34,244 bases of DNA. Origin: a virus. The notes below the pieces were generated by a model. It did no database searches, had not been told where the DNA came from, and saw only the letters and a list, made by a program, of their open reading frames with translations. Below are positions 20,982 to 30,388 of this stretch, piece by piece (positions within the stretch are counted from its first letter, which is position 1; each line of letters starts with the position of its first letter). The stretch lies in the IMG/VR virus record IMGVR_UViG_3300009155_000018, positions 1-34,244 of that record. One strand, written 5' to 3'. Made by a program: the position numbers and the translations under genes.

Positions 20982-22157
20982 ATGGCAGAAATTACAACAA
21001 GTCAAATTGGTAACGGCACTACAGCGTATGGCGCTGACATCGTTGTCAAAGACTTAGATCTAGACGTATCCAATCGTGTAAAAGACGATACACCTGTGTT
21101 GAACATGTGTATGACCAAAAAGCGCAAAGTTAACTCAACTTTGCCCCTGTGGACAGACGACATCTATCGTTTGCCTGATGTTCAAGCCTGGCAAGAAGGT
21201 GCACCTGTGAGCACAGCCAATGCAGAAAGCAACAGCCGTTTCAACTTGGCCAACTACACACAGATTTTTGCAACCACTGTTGCAGCTTCTGGCACAGCCC
21301 GTGCAGTAATGCAGTCGGGTGGTGATCCTCAGGCCTACCAAGAAGTAAAACAGTTGATTGAACTCATGTTTGACGTGGAACAACAGTTGGTTCGCGCAGA
21401 CCAGATCGGCACCCAATACGGTGGCCAAGCTGGAACAGCAACCAGTGCCTATGGCAACACAGCACAATACACTGGTCGTCGTATGGGATCATTGAGCAGC
21501 TTCGCAGGCACTCAGTCATTCAACACCACAGCTGCCAATTCAACCATTGGTATCACAACCAACGTGAACAACGCTTCCAGCGACAGTTCAACCCCAACTG
21601 CCAACACTTTTACAGTAAACAGCAATGGCACAACATACTACACTGGCACATTCACAAACCAGTTGTTCAGCCCAATCATCTACAAACAGTTGGTGACCAC
21701 TGCTGAAGAGCGTTACAATGCTAAGATCCGCACTATTGTGGCTCCTACAAGTTTACGCACAATGTTGAGTGATACATTCCCAACTTCAAGAACCATCAAC
21801 CGTGTAAATTCTGAGCGTGGCGACACAATTCAGACTTACGAAGGCGACTTCAATTACACATATGAAATTTTTGATAGCTGGATTATGGATCAAGCTGGTG
21901 TTAGCAACAGCATCTACTTCTTGAACGAAGAAGTGTTACAGTGGGGCAGCTTGCGTGACCTCGGACCCAACAATGAAGTGTTCAGTAACGCTGATGCGTC
22001 ACTTGATCAATTTATTATGGAAGGCACTTTGATAGTTCGCAACCCAGCTGGTGTGGGCATGTTAAACAACATCTCTACATCAGGTGCGAATGTAACTACA
22101 GCTCGTCCAAGTGCTTTGGTCCAAAGAACCAACGCAGGATCTGGCGACACTTACTAA
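20982..22157 (+). CDS. Major capsid protein (SU10-like major head protein family)
   Basis: 391 residues. AAGGAG lies before the ATG, the strongest ribosome site of the block. The block RFNLANYTQIFATTVAASGT (about 86-105), then QEVKQLIELMFDVEQQLVRA, is characteristic of the SU10 major head protein family (formerly DUF5309), which has the HK97 fold. The region from about 195 to 225 (Ser/Thr/Asn-rich) may be a surface loop. NPAGVGMLNN near the end is also typical of capsid proteins. A strong terminator 23 bases after the stop and a 5' ribosome site fit very high late expression. Confidence 0.92.
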   Translation: MAEITTSQIGNGTTAYGADIVVKDLDLDVSNRVKDDTPVLNMCMTKKRKVNSTLPLWTDDIYRLPDVQAWQEGAPVSTANAESNSRFNLANYTQIFATTVAASGTARAVMQSGGDPQAYQEVKQLIELMFDVEQQLVRADQIGTQYGGQAGTATSAYGNTAQYTGRRMGSLSSFAGTQSFNTTAANSTIGITTNVNNASSDSSTPTANTFTVNSNGTTYYTGTFTNQLFSPIIYKQLVTTAEERYNAKIRTIVAPTSLRTMLSDTFPTSRTINRVNSERGDTIQTYEGDFNYTYEIFDSWIMDQAGVSNSIYFLNEEVLQWGSLRDLGPNNEVFSNADASLDQFIMEGTLIVRNPAGVGMLNNISTSGANVTTARPSALVQRTNAGSGDTY

Positions 22158-22179
22158 TCGCAAGATTGGTAATTGCAAC

Positions 22180-22203
22180 ACAAAAGGCCTTCGGGCCTTT
22201 TGT
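22180..22203 (+). terminator. Intrinsic terminator after the major capsid gene
   Basis: ACAAAAGGCC (22180-22189) and GGCCTTTTGT (22194-22203) form a perfect 10-bp stem with a TTCG tetraloop, followed by TGTTTGT. The T tract is partly inside the stem (TTTT). It ends the packaging/head block. Confidence 0.9.
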
Positions 22204-22236
22204 TGTTTGTATAAACCCTGTATTCACCAGCCCAAC

Positions 22237-22242
22237 TAAATA
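22237..22242 (+). promoter_or_regulatory. CTAAATAA late-type motif, 5 nt before the 22248 start
   Basis: The context is CCCAACTAAATAAGACTATG. It is non-coding, 34 bases after a strong terminator, and is the first possible start for the tail block. No Shine-Dalgarno is visible before the ATG. It is the cleanest example that the motif acts as a promoter giving a leaderless mRNA. Confidence 0.6.
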
Positions 22243-22247
22243 AGACT

Positions 22248-22838
22248 ATGAGCCTAGATTCCAACAAACCCGAAATTATTGACGTATCACAAGCAGATTA
22301 TGACTACAATTACCTGCGCCAAGACGCAGGTGGCATGATTACCCCGCACAATGGTGTTGCAGACCGCTTGTTGGGTAAAAATGACCGGCTATACCGTGAA
22401 ATGAAGGGTGATTGGAAACGCACCGGGTGGAATGGCAGTCGCAATATCAAAACAACCACAGGACGACAGGACGGCAAATTCTACATCACCAGAGAACAGC
22501 AAAATGCCGAATACATTGCCCTGTGCTGTGCCGACTATCGCAAGAAAGCCGAATCGGGTTGGCACGATCCACTAGCACCAATCATGCCTGACGGTAAATT
22601 GGGCTACAAATGGATGGACTTGCCCGATGTGGTAGCTATTCGTATCAGTGATCAATATTTTGGTGGCATGCCCTGGAGTGTGTTGAAAAATGACCGAACA
22701 TTAAAAGCACAATTTTATCGAGTTGTGCAACAGGAATATCCCGAATATATTTGTTATCCAGGTGGTCGATTGCCTATTCCAATTGAAGTAGCATATCCAG
22801 CTCGATCTGGAGAAACAAAATTCTTTAAAGGACTCTAA
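22248..22838 (+). CDS. Putative virion-assembly protein, unknown
   Basis: 196 residues. The sequence is Tyr/Trp/Arg-rich and hydrophilic (YLRQDAGGMITPHNGVADRL, DKWKR-like basic patches, WHDPLAPIMPDGKLGYKWMD). I do not recognise the family. It is the first gene after the capsid terminator and lies one gene before the adaptor, so it probably takes part in head completion or tail assembly. No ribosome site; CTAAATAA lies five bases upstream of the ATG. Confidence 0.65.
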   Translation: MSLDSNKPEIIDVSQADYDYNYLRQDAGGMITPHNGVADRLLGKNDRLYREMKGDWKRTGWNGSRNIKTTTGRQDGKFYITREQQNAEYIALCCADYRKKAESGWHDPLAPIMPDGKLGYKWMDLPDVVAIRISDQYFGGMPWSVLKNDRTLKAQFYRVVQQEYPEYICYPGGRLPIPIEVAYPARSGETKFFKGL

Positions 22839-22840
22839 CA

Positions 22841-23824
22841 ATGAGTTTTATTATACCCGACGCTGACTCACTTGTAAACTATCTCCAAGACTTTACCGGC
22901 AGCACCAACGACACAGAAATCAAGCAGTGTATATTCCAGGCTGAATTGGCCATGCGTAACATTGAATTACCAGCCTTGAGAACAGATCCATATGAAACAT
23001 TTGGCACAGTTGGTGAGGATCAATTGATGCCTATTCCTAGTGATATGAACAAGCCAATCTTGTTTTTCAATCAAGGCAACACAGGTCAATCCAACGACAC
23101 AGGTCCTTGGATTGTTTACGATCGTATTGGTGACAGAGATATCATTACACAGGGCTTGATTGCTCAATTGTATTTGACACCGGTCAATGTGCCACAGGTC
23201 ATACGTGGCAAGTTCAGTGAAGTGGGACAGAACTATCAATTCTTGCCGTATCTGGGCGAAGGCGCCATTTTAAATCTGTATTACTATCGTGCATGGGATC
23301 TGTTGTTTACACCCACTACAGACAGCACCTTGATCAGTGCCACAGGCACAGTGGGCTCAATCACTGGTGCTGGTCCATGGTCGGCAACCATAACTGGCAT
23401 GAGCGATGTGACCGGACTGGTGGTCGGAGACACAGTGACTGCCACAGCCGGCACAGGTTCATTGACCACTGGCGGTGTAGCAGTGATCACCGGCATACCC
23501 AGTGCCACCAGTATTGTCTGCACAGTGACCGGAGGCGGCATACCCACAGCAGGCACTGTTACCAATGTTAGCCGTAGCACAACAGAAACTGTTCAGTCAA
23601 ATCCAGTGTTGCAAACCTGGCCCGAAGGCTATATCTACGGCAGCCTGGTTGAATACTATGTAAAACGACACAGTGCCGAAGATGCAGCCGTGTATAAAGC
23701 CAAATGGGATGAAGCTTGGCGCACAGTGACATATCAAAACAGTCTAGGTAAATGGTCCGGCGGACATACTCGAATAACCAGTATATTCCAGCCCAGACGT
23801 GATCGTCAATACGCTGTAAAATAA
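22841..23824 (+). CDS. Head-tail adaptor protein with an inserted beta domain
   Basis: 327 residues; AAGGA before the ATG. The N-terminal part (residues about 1-160) and the C-terminal WPEGYIYGSLVEYYVKRHSA helix region (about 260-300) match podoviral adaptor proteins that sit under the portal, where a pattern like P-x-x-Y/L-x-YG(A/S)L-x-E recurs. Between them, residues about 165-245 form a Thr/Gly/Val-rich beta stretch (SGTVGSITGAGPW-like, VVGDTVTATAGTGSLTTGG) that the adaptor fold does not need. This looks like an inserted immunoglobulin-like or other surface domain. It is followed by the fibre gene. Confidence 0.75.
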   Translation: MSFIIPDADSLVNYLQDFTGSTNDTEIKQCIFQAELAMRNIELPALRTDPYETFGTVGEDQLMPIPSDMNKPILFFNQGNTGQSNDTGPWIVYDRIGDRDIITQGLIAQLYLTPVNVPQVIRGKFSEVGQNYQFLPYLGEGAILNLYYYRAWDLLFTPTTDSTLISATGTVGSITGAGPWSATITGMSDVTGLVVGDTVTATAGTGSLTTGGVAVITGIPSATSIVCTVTGGGIPTAGTVTNVSRSTTETVQSNPVLQTWPEGYIYGSLVEYYVKRHSAEDAAVYKAKWDEAWRTVTYQNSLGKWSGGHTRITSIFQPRRDRQYAVK

Positions 23825-23835
23825 CAAGGACAACT

Positions 23836-26796
23836 ATGGCAGGCAATTCTACCGGACTGTATGGCACATCATCAACAGGCAATGTGACCGTTCCAGCAAA
23901 CAACAACACAGGTTTGTATAACACAAATCCTAGTCCGATTCCAGTCAACACCAATATTGTCACTTCAGGCAACATCACCGCTGGTGGATACATCAGCGCA
24001 GTGGGCAACATTGTGACTTCGGGTTATTTTATTGGCAACGGCAGCCAACTGACCGGTTTGCCAGCCACTTATTCAAATGCCAATGTGGCCACATTCATGG
24101 CCAATTTTGGTTCAAATACCATATCAACCACTGGCAACATCACCAGTGGTTATGTGCTTGGCAACGGTAGCCAATTGACCGGTTTGCCGGCCACATATAG
24201 CAATGCCAATGTGGCCACATTCATGGCCAATTTTGGCAGCAACACTGTATCAACCACTGGCAACATTACAGCAGGCTATTTCATTGGCAACGGCAGTCAA
24301 TTAAGCAATATTTCAGCTGCCAACATTGTTGGCGGTTATGGCAACGCCAACGTGGCCAATTACTTGCCTGTGTTTGGCGGCAATGTCAATGCAACCACTG
24401 TGTTTGCTCAAGGCATGCAAATACAAGGTTATGACTATGTGCAAATGCAATACAGCAATAGTGTGGCACTGCCTGTAACACCCTATGACATAGGTGTAGG
24501 ATCTTGGTTCTATTTGGATGCTGGCGGCGGTGTATTTCAAAGCAATACCACTGGCACACTCAAAACAATAGTGCTGGGCAATGATGCTAGTATTAGTGCC
24601 AATGGCAATGTCACAGCTCCGTATTATTTTGGTAATGGATCACAACTAACAGGCCTGCCTGATGCTTACAGCAATGCCAATGTGGCTACATTTTTGGCCA
24701 ACTTTGGATCAAATTCAATATCAACTTCTGGCAATATTTCTGCAGGCAACATAACAACCTCAGGCAACGTAACTATTTTAGGCAACTTGTTCAGTGATGA
24801 CATTACTTCAACCAATGTAATTGTGTATGGTGATCAAGTTATCACAGGTAACTTGACTGTGCAGGGCAATACCACAACCATCAATAGTAATGTAATCACT
24901 ACCAATGACAAAACAATCACAGTGGCCAACAATCAAACCACTGGTGCCAATGTGGATGGATCAGGTCTAGATGCAGGTGGTGGCACTCCAATTGCCACCT
25001 GGCGTTATAACGATTTGACCACCAGTTGGCAAAGCAACATTGCAATTACACCCAGTTCAAATGCCACAGTGAATTTAGGTGGCCCAAGCAATTATTGGGC
25101 AGGCATATATGGTCAAACAGGACAATTTGCTGGCAATGTAACCGGTGCTAATTTTGTTGGCGGTGGACAGTATCTATCAAACCTGACAGGTGCCAATGTC
25201 TCGGGCACAGTGGCCAATGCTCTTGTGGCAGGCACTGTTTACACCAATGCACAGCCAAACATAACCAGCGTAGGCACACTCACAAGTTTGACCAGCTCTG
25301 GTAATATCAGCACCACTGGCAATGTCACAGGTGGCAACATAATTGGCAATTTAGTTACCAATTTGGTTGCAAATACACAAGTTGCTTTCAGCAACAGTGG
25401 TGTGTTAACAGGCAATTCAAATTTTTACTACAATCAATACACTAATATACTCACTGTCAACGGCGGAAAGATAGAAGCCGGTAATTTTGATGCAGGCTCT
25501 GGTCTGATTCAATCTCTGACTGCCAATCTAATCAATATCAACAGTGCCCAGATCAATGTCAGTAGTGCTCTGGGTAACGGCACAGTAAGTGCCGCAGGCA
25601 ATATAACCGCTGGCAATTTACGCACCACAGGTTTGGTAAGTGCAACCGGCAATGTGTTGGGTGGTAATTTAATTTCTAGCGGATTACTCAGTGCTGTTAC
25701 TGGCCTTCAAACAGGCGGTAATATATCAGGTGGCAATGTAAACACTCCTGGCACTGTAAGTGGCACTATTATTACCGCTAGTGGCAATGTAACAGGTGGT
25801 AACATCTTAACAGGTGGATTGATCAGTGCCACAGGCAATGTCACAGGTGCTTACATATTTGGTAATGGATCACAATTAACTGGATTACCAGCTACCTATT
25901 CAAACGCCAATGTGGCCTCATTCTTGGCGGCATTTGGTTCAAACACTATATCAACCACAGGCAATGTCACAGCAGGTTATTTCACTGGCAATGGTTCATT
26001 ATTGACTAACCTAACAGGTGCCAATGTCACTGGCACTGTGGCCAATGCCACCTATGCCACCTCTGCAGGCACAGCTACTTCAGCTACAACCGCAGGCACA
26101 GTGACCACAGCGGCACAGCCCAACATAACCAGCGTGGGCACGTTGACTGTGGTCAATACCTCGGGCAATGTCAGTGCTGTGGGCAATATCACTGGTGCCT
26201 ATTATTTTGGTAATGGCAGCCAACTCACAGGTATCACTGCCAACTCAACATACAGCAATGCCAACGTGGCCACATTCTTGGCTGCGTTTGGATCAAACAC
26301 CATCAGCACCACTGGCACTATTACCAGTGGTAATATCACAGGCAGTAATTTATTAACAGGTGGTTTGATCAGTGCCACAGGTAATATTACTAGTGCTGGC
26401 AATATTAGCGGTGCCAATTTAATTGTCACAGGTGCGGTAGTTGACGTGGCAGGTGACTTGGCCTTGACAGCCAGCACTTCAAATGCCAACATTGTTTTTA
26501 CTACCAGTGGCACAGGAATTGTCAGTGCCACTGGCAACATTACTAGTGCTGGTAACGTTAGTGCCAGTTACTTCTTGGGCAATGTGGCCTGTGCCACAGG
26601 TAGAACCAACAGTTTCTCAACTGTAACAGCAGGTGGCACAAACCTATTGGCCAACACAGCCACATCAACTTTGACCATCACGGCTGGAACCAACATAACT
26701 ATTACTGGTAATGCCACAAGCAACACAATTACCATTAATTCAACCGCCGCAGGTGGTGGTGACACAATAAGTCCATTCTTGTTAATGGGAGGATAA
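23836..26796 (+). CDS. Long repetitive tail fibre protein
   Basis: 986 residues of Asn/Thr/Gly/Ser-rich beta repeats with almost no Lys, Arg or Cys. A 42-residue unit (GNGSQLTGLPATYSNANVAT, then F-ANFGSNTISTTGNI) occurs in tandem at the N-terminus and dispersed later. The related QPNITSVGTLT block occurs twice. Such repeats form long trimeric beta-helical or beta-prism fibre shafts. AAGGA precedes the ATG. The C-terminus (ITGNATSNTITINSTAAGGG..., ending FLLMGG) lacks a chaperone domain. The following small genes are candidate fibre-tip or assembly proteins. It should be the host-contacting fibre or its shaft. Confidence 0.87.
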   Translation: MAGNSTGLYGTSSTGNVTVPANNNTGLYNTNPSPIPVNTNIVTSGNITAGGYISAVGNIVTSGYFIGNGSQLTGLPATYSNANVATFMANFGSNTISTTGNITSGYVLGNGSQLTGLPATYSNANVATFMANFGSNTVSTTGNITAGYFIGNGSQLSNISAANIVGGYGNANVANYLPVFGGNVNATTVFAQGMQIQGYDYVQMQYSNSVALPVTPYDIGVGSWFYLDAGGGVFQSNTTGTLKTIVLGNDASISANGNVTAPYYFGNGSQLTGLPDAYSNANVATFLANFGSNSISTSGNISAGNITTSGNVTILGNLFSDDITSTNVIVYGDQVITGNLTVQGNTTTINSNVITTNDKTITVANNQTTGANVDGSGLDAGGGTPIATWRYNDLTTSWQSNIAITPSSNATVNLGGPSNYWAGIYGQTGQFAGNVTGANFVGGGQYLSNLTGANVSGTVANALVAGTVYTNAQPNITSVGTLTSLTSSGNISTTGNVTGGNIIGNLVTNLVANTQVAFSNSGVLTGNSNFYYNQYTNILTVNGGKIEAGNFDAGSGLIQSLTANLININSAQINVSSALGNGTVSAAGNITAGNLRTTGLVSATGNVLGGNLISSGLLSAVTGLQTGGNISGGNVNTPGTVSGTIITASGNVTGGNILTGGLISATGNVTGAYIFGNGSQLTGLPATYSNANVASFLAAFGSNTISTTGNVTAGYFTGNGSLLTNLTGANVTGTVANATYATSAGTATSATTAGTVTTAAQPNITSVGTLTVVNTSGNVSAVGNITGAYYFGNGSQLTGITANSTYSNANVATFLAAFGSNTISTTGTITSGNITGSNLLTGGLISATGNITSAGNISGANLIVTGAVVDVAGDLALTASTSNANIVFTTSGTGIVSATGNITSAGNVSASYFLGNVACATGRTNSFSTVTAGGTNLLANTATSTLTITAGTNITITGNATSNTITINSTAAGGGDTISPFLLMGG
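24034..26320 (+). repeat. 126-bp tandem and dispersed repeats in the tail fibre gene
   Basis: Units starting GGCAACGG(C/T)AG or GGTAATGGATC begin at 24034, 24160 and 24286 (exact 126-bp spacing), at 24631, at 25861 and 25987 (again 126 bp apart), and at 26209. The unit encodes 42 residues. The third and the 25987 copies diverge after GNGS. The order suggests tandem growth followed by scattering. Confidence 0.88.
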
Positions 26797-26803
26797 GGAA
26801 AAC

Positions 26804-27133
26804 ATGACAACAGTATACAAAGTATTAGGCCAAAGCGCCCCTGCTGCCAACACAGCAACTACCTTATACACAGTGCCCAGTTCAAACTCAGCTGTGTGTA
26901 GCAGTATGACAATCTGCAATGGTGGAGTTGGCAATGCCAATGTGAGTGTGCAAGTGGCAGTGGCCAATGCAGCCAGTGCAACCAGTCAATACATTGTGAA
27001 CAACAACAACCTGGTGACCAATGACACACTGTTTCTGACCCTGGGTGTTACACTGGCAGCCACTGACACTGTGCGAGTTACAGCCAACATTGCCAATGTG
27101 GCATTTCAACTTTACGGCAGCGAGATTTATTAA
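26804..27133 (+). CDS. Small beta-rich putative tail-tip protein
   Basis: 109 residues with AAGGA before the ATG. Regular beta strands (NANVSVQVAVANAASATSQY, then TLGVTLAATDTVRVTANIAN) suggest a single jelly-roll or Ig-like domain. It resembles the 12539 product in length and composition. It lies between the long fibre and the Gly-rich protein, so it is probably a fibre-associated virion component. Its stop overlaps the next ATG by one base. Confidence 0.65.
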   Translation: MTTVYKVLGQSAPAANTATTLYTVPSSNSAVCSSMTICNGGVGNANVSVQVAVANAASATSQYIVNNNNLVTNDTLFLTLGVTLAATDTVRVTANIANVAFQLYGSEIY

Positions 27134-28110
27134 TGAGTATACGTCTGGCCAGCAACAGCACTATTAACAAGGCTCTGGATAGACTCAGCAACTTGGTCAG
27201 TAGTCAACCATTGCCTTCCAGTGGCATATCAGCCACTGGCGGAACCAAGACTGTGGTGGGTGCCAACACGATTCATACCTTCACCTCAAGTGGAAATTTG
27301 GTAGTAAGCAGTGTAGGCTCATCCGGTTTGATATCAATCTTGGTAGTAGGTGGCGGTGGTGGCGGTGGCACACGCGGAGGTGGTGGAGGTGGAGCAGGTG
27401 GTTTGATCTACAAAGCAGCCAACGTAACTGTGCAAGCAGCCACCTACACCTGCACAGTGGGCCTAGGCGGAACAGGCAGCGCCGCACAAACAGGCACCAA
27501 TGCGGCCGCAGGATCAAGCGGTGGCAACAGTGTGTTCAGTGGCACAGGTGTCACTACCCTGACCGCTGTGGGCGGTGGAGGTGGTGGCGCAATTGGTGGC
27601 AACGGAAGTTTTGCAGCTTCATCAGGTGGTTCAGGAGGCGGCGCAGCTACTCCTGGCACAAATGGAGCAACAAATACAGGTGGTGCAGGCACATCAGGTC
27701 AAGGTTTTGCAGGTGGTAATGCTACTCAACAAAATCCTGGTGGTGCATCAGGTTATGGTGGTGGTGGTGGCGGTGGTGCAAACAACACACCTTCAACAGC
27801 CATTCCAGCCTCAACTATTGCAGGTAATGGTGGTAATGGCTTGTCTTATTCAATATCAGGCGCCAGTGTAACTTATGCAGGTGGCGGCGGTGGAGCCAGT
27901 TATACCTACACAGGCACAGGTGGCACAGGTGGTGGTGGCGCAGCAGGCACAGCACAATCAAAAACAGTGGGTGGTTCAAATGGCAACACTAACTCAGGTG
28001 GTGGTGGTGGTGGATCTAGTTGGAATGACACTGGTGGCGGCACTACCAGTCCCACCGCAGGTTCTGGTGCTGATGGTATCATCATAATCAGCTACCCAAC
28101 CAATGGATAA
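27133..28110 (+). CDS. Glycine-rich tail-tip/adhesin-type protein
   Basis: 325 residues. After a short N-terminal part, residues about 70-315 are dominated by Gly runs (ILVVGGGGGGGTRGGGGGGA and many others) separated by short beta segments. The C-terminus GADGIIIISYP matches the end of the glycine-rich domain seen in many phage tail and bacterial surface proteins (usually G-GG-IVIIRYP). Polyglycine-II helical bundles of this kind form receptor-binding tips in some T4-like phages. It follows the fibre shaft and a beta-domain protein, so a receptor-binding tip is a good guess. Confidence 0.75.
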   Translation: MSIRLASNSTINKALDRLSNLVSSQPLPSSGISATGGTKTVVGANTIHTFTSSGNLVVSSVGSSGLISILVVGGGGGGGTRGGGGGGAGGLIYKAANVTVQAATYTCTVGLGGTGSAAQTGTNAAAGSSGGNSVFSGTGVTTLTAVGGGGGGAIGGNGSFAASSGGSGGGAATPGTNGATNTGGAGTSGQGFAGGNATQQNPGGASGYGGGGGGGANNTPSTAIPASTIAGNGGNGLSYSISGASVTYAGGGGGASYTYTGTGGTGGGGAAGTAQSKTVGGSNGNTNSGGGGGGSSWNDTGGGTTSPTAGSGADGIIIISYPTNG

Positions 28111-28113
28111 TAT

Positions 28114-28425
28114 ATGGCAAATTACGCTTTTGTAAGAGATGGTCGTGTTGTAGATGCTATTGTGGCAGAACAAGAGTTTGTTGACGCTTTAGCTGAAACA
28201 GGTCCGGGCATGTGGATCCTAATTGATTCCAATGTTCGTGCAGGTATAGGTTATTATTATGATGCTGAACAAAATGCATTCTATCTGCCTCGTCCTTGGG
28301 ACACTTGGATCTTGAACACAGATACCTGGGTATGGGAACCACCTGTGGCATACCCTACTGATGGTAACTTGTATCGTTGGGATCCTGCCGCCAATGCGTG
28401 GATCAGTTGGAACTACGGCGAATAA
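28114..28425 (+). CDS. Small fibre-associated/assembly-type protein
   Basis: 103 residues, Trp/Tyr-rich and acidic. Start (MANYAFVRDGRVVDAIVAEQ) and middle (IGYYYDAEQNAFYLPRPWDTW) follow a pattern common in small proteins next to tail fibres of marine and freshwater phages (x-YA-V-DG-VVN-I-A, then Y-x-F-x-PRP-x-W). These are often annotated as fibre assembly or unknown. The end WDPAANAWISWNYGE is similar. It follows the Gly-rich gene by three bases. Fibre-related on context and resemblance. Confidence 0.7.
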   Translation: MANYAFVRDGRVVDAIVAEQEFVDALAETGPGMWILIDSNVRAGIGYYYDAEQNAFYLPRPWDTWILNTDTWVWEPPVAYPTDGNLYRWDPAANAWISWNYGE

Positions 28426-28465
28426 TTCTAATTGCTCAGGCAATGACTTAACATGAGAAAAAAGT

Positions 28466-30388
28466 ATGGCACAACGATTTGATGAAGTAAGAATACCATT
28501 TGCAAAGATGACGTTTACACCGGATGTGCCCAGCACGGCCTTGGGTCCCAACGAATACAACTCTGGACAAAATGTAGAAACCGATGTGCGTGGTATTCGT
28601 AGTGTAGCCGGTGATCAAGAATTTTTTAACACTATCACAGGCACACCCACTTATGTCAGTTCAGGTTTTAGACAAAATGGCACATTCTGGTTCATAGTGG
28701 CCACAACCGAAGGCTATTGGTATGCTCGTTCTGACACAGTCGCTTGGTATGATATCACTCCCGGTGGTGTGCCTTTTACTGGTTATGCACAAAATACCAA
28801 TATCACAGAAGCTTGGAACGGAAATATTGTCTTTTTCAATGACAGTTTAAATCCACCTATGTTTTTGCCAGACACACCTGGCGCCACATTAATACCATAT
28901 TCCAACGCACAATCAGCCACATTCAACAACATTGCATATTCAGGCACACCTGGCATACAAACAATGACTTTTGTGACTACCCAAACTACTGTTTATGCAG
29001 CCGGTGAACAAATTGTCATTACCGATGTAAACAATTTTTACAATGGCACATTTACAGTTGCTCCAGGCAGCACCACCGCATATCTCAATTACTATGCTGT
29101 CCCGGGCGGTGCTTATCCAGCTGGAACAATAGGCACAGTCAGTCCCATATATCAATGGAACTACAATCCCAACTGGAAAGAATATTATGCAGGTTGGATG
29201 CGATTATACAACACTCCCAACGTGGGTTCGATCCTGGTAGCAGGCAATTTAACAGTGACATTGTTAGATGACACTGTTGAAAATTATCCTGTTACTGTGC
29301 AATGGTCACAAGCGTTTGGTCTAAACCAAGCGCCCATCAGTTGGGTGCCTACCATTGTCAACGTGGCCAACCAGTTGGAAGTTCCGCTTCGTGGTCCTTG
29401 TGTGGATGCGTTTCCATCCAACGGACAATTGTTCTTGTGTAGCTACTGGGACACAGTGGTGTTCTCGCCAATCAACTATTCAACAACTAGTGCACCTATC
29501 TTGGGTGTGCGATTATACAATCAAGGTCGTGGCCTGCTCAGTAGCAATACCTGGGCCAACACAGACAAATTGGTCTATGGTATTGATGCCCGAGATATCT
29601 GGGTATTTGATGGCAATGATTTTACTGGCATTGGCAATCAACGTGTGAAGAATTGGTTTTATGATCAATTGTCACCAGAATATTATGATCGTGTGTTTAT
29701 GGAAACCAACACACAAAAGAATCAAATAGAAATTTATTATCCAGACAGTTCGGCCATAGGCGGTGTGCCCAACAAAATGTTGGCCTATCGTTATGATCTT
29801 GACTGTTGGAATGCACCTAGAAATGTCTCAAGTGCCACCATGGGTTGTGAAGCTCCTATTTACACCTTGACTGGCAACACCTGGCAACCCAATTATGGTA
29901 GCAGAACTGTTGTTTATGCCCAGGGACAAACCAATACAAAATTGGTGCAAAAAGACATTGGTTACGGTTTTATTGCATCAAATGCCAATCCCAATGGCAA
30001 CATAACCAGCACCTTTCGCAGAGACAATATCAAATTGCTCAAAGACTACAGTGGCAAACTGTTGGTGCATAGAATATTGCCCGAAGTGGTCAACATTGGT
30101 GCTGTGCCATTTTCATCTTCGGATGAAATAGCAATTATACCCAGTCCTGGCAATATTACCATTACCATACAAGGATCAAATTCAGTAGGATCGACTCCTG
30201 TGGCCAAACCACCAATTACCATACCTATTGATGCCACTGGCAACACCAACGTTTACAATCCCTGGGCACAGATCAATCAAAATGCATTTCGTGTCAACAG
30301 CATATTGTTAAGCAACACCGGCAATTCAGATGTATGGATGTGTAGTGCCACCACATGGCAATACACACAAGTTGAGGATGATCGTTAA
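28466..30388 (+). CDS. Tail nozzle protein (podovirus tubular-protein-B-like)
   Basis: 640 residues, beta-rich. Conserved landmarks of this podovirus family are visible: TEAWNGNIVFFNDSLNPPMF (about 113-132), RLYNTPNVGSILVAGNLTVT (about 249-268), WSQAFGLNQAPISW (about 283-296), LFLCSYWDTVVFSPINY (about 326-342), GRGLLS, YGIDARDIWVFDG (about 374-386) and YRYDLDCWNAPR (about 458-469). Such proteins form the hexameric nozzle under the adaptor ring (T7 gp12/P22 gp10 position). A short ATTGC/GCAAT hairpin (28431-28444) lies in the gap before it and no good ribosome site is visible. Confidence 0.82.
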   Translation: MAQRFDEVRIPFAKMTFTPDVPSTALGPNEYNSGQNVETDVRGIRSVAGDQEFFNTITGTPTYVSSGFRQNGTFWFIVATTEGYWYARSDTVAWYDITPGGVPFTGYAQNTNITEAWNGNIVFFNDSLNPPMFLPDTPGATLIPYSNAQSATFNNIAYSGTPGIQTMTFVTTQTTVYAAGEQIVITDVNNFYNGTFTVAPGSTTAYLNYYAVPGGAYPAGTIGTVSPIYQWNYNPNWKEYYAGWMRLYNTPNVGSILVAGNLTVTLLDDTVENYPVTVQWSQAFGLNQAPISWVPTIVNVANQLEVPLRGPCVDAFPSNGQLFLCSYWDTVVFSPINYSTTSAPILGVRLYNQGRGLLSSNTWANTDKLVYGIDARDIWVFDGNDFTGIGNQRVKNWFYDQLSPEYYDRVFMETNTQKNQIEIYYPDSSAIGGVPNKMLAYRYDLDCWNAPRNVSSATMGCEAPIYTLTGNTWQPNYGSRTVVYAQGQTNTKLVQKDIGYGFIASNANPNGNITSTFRRDNIKLLKDYSGKLLVHRILPEVVNIGAVPFSSSDEIAIIPSPGNITITIQGSNSVGSTPVAKPPITIPIDATGNTNVYNPWAQINQNAFRVNSILLSNTGNSDVWMCSATTWQYTQVEDDR

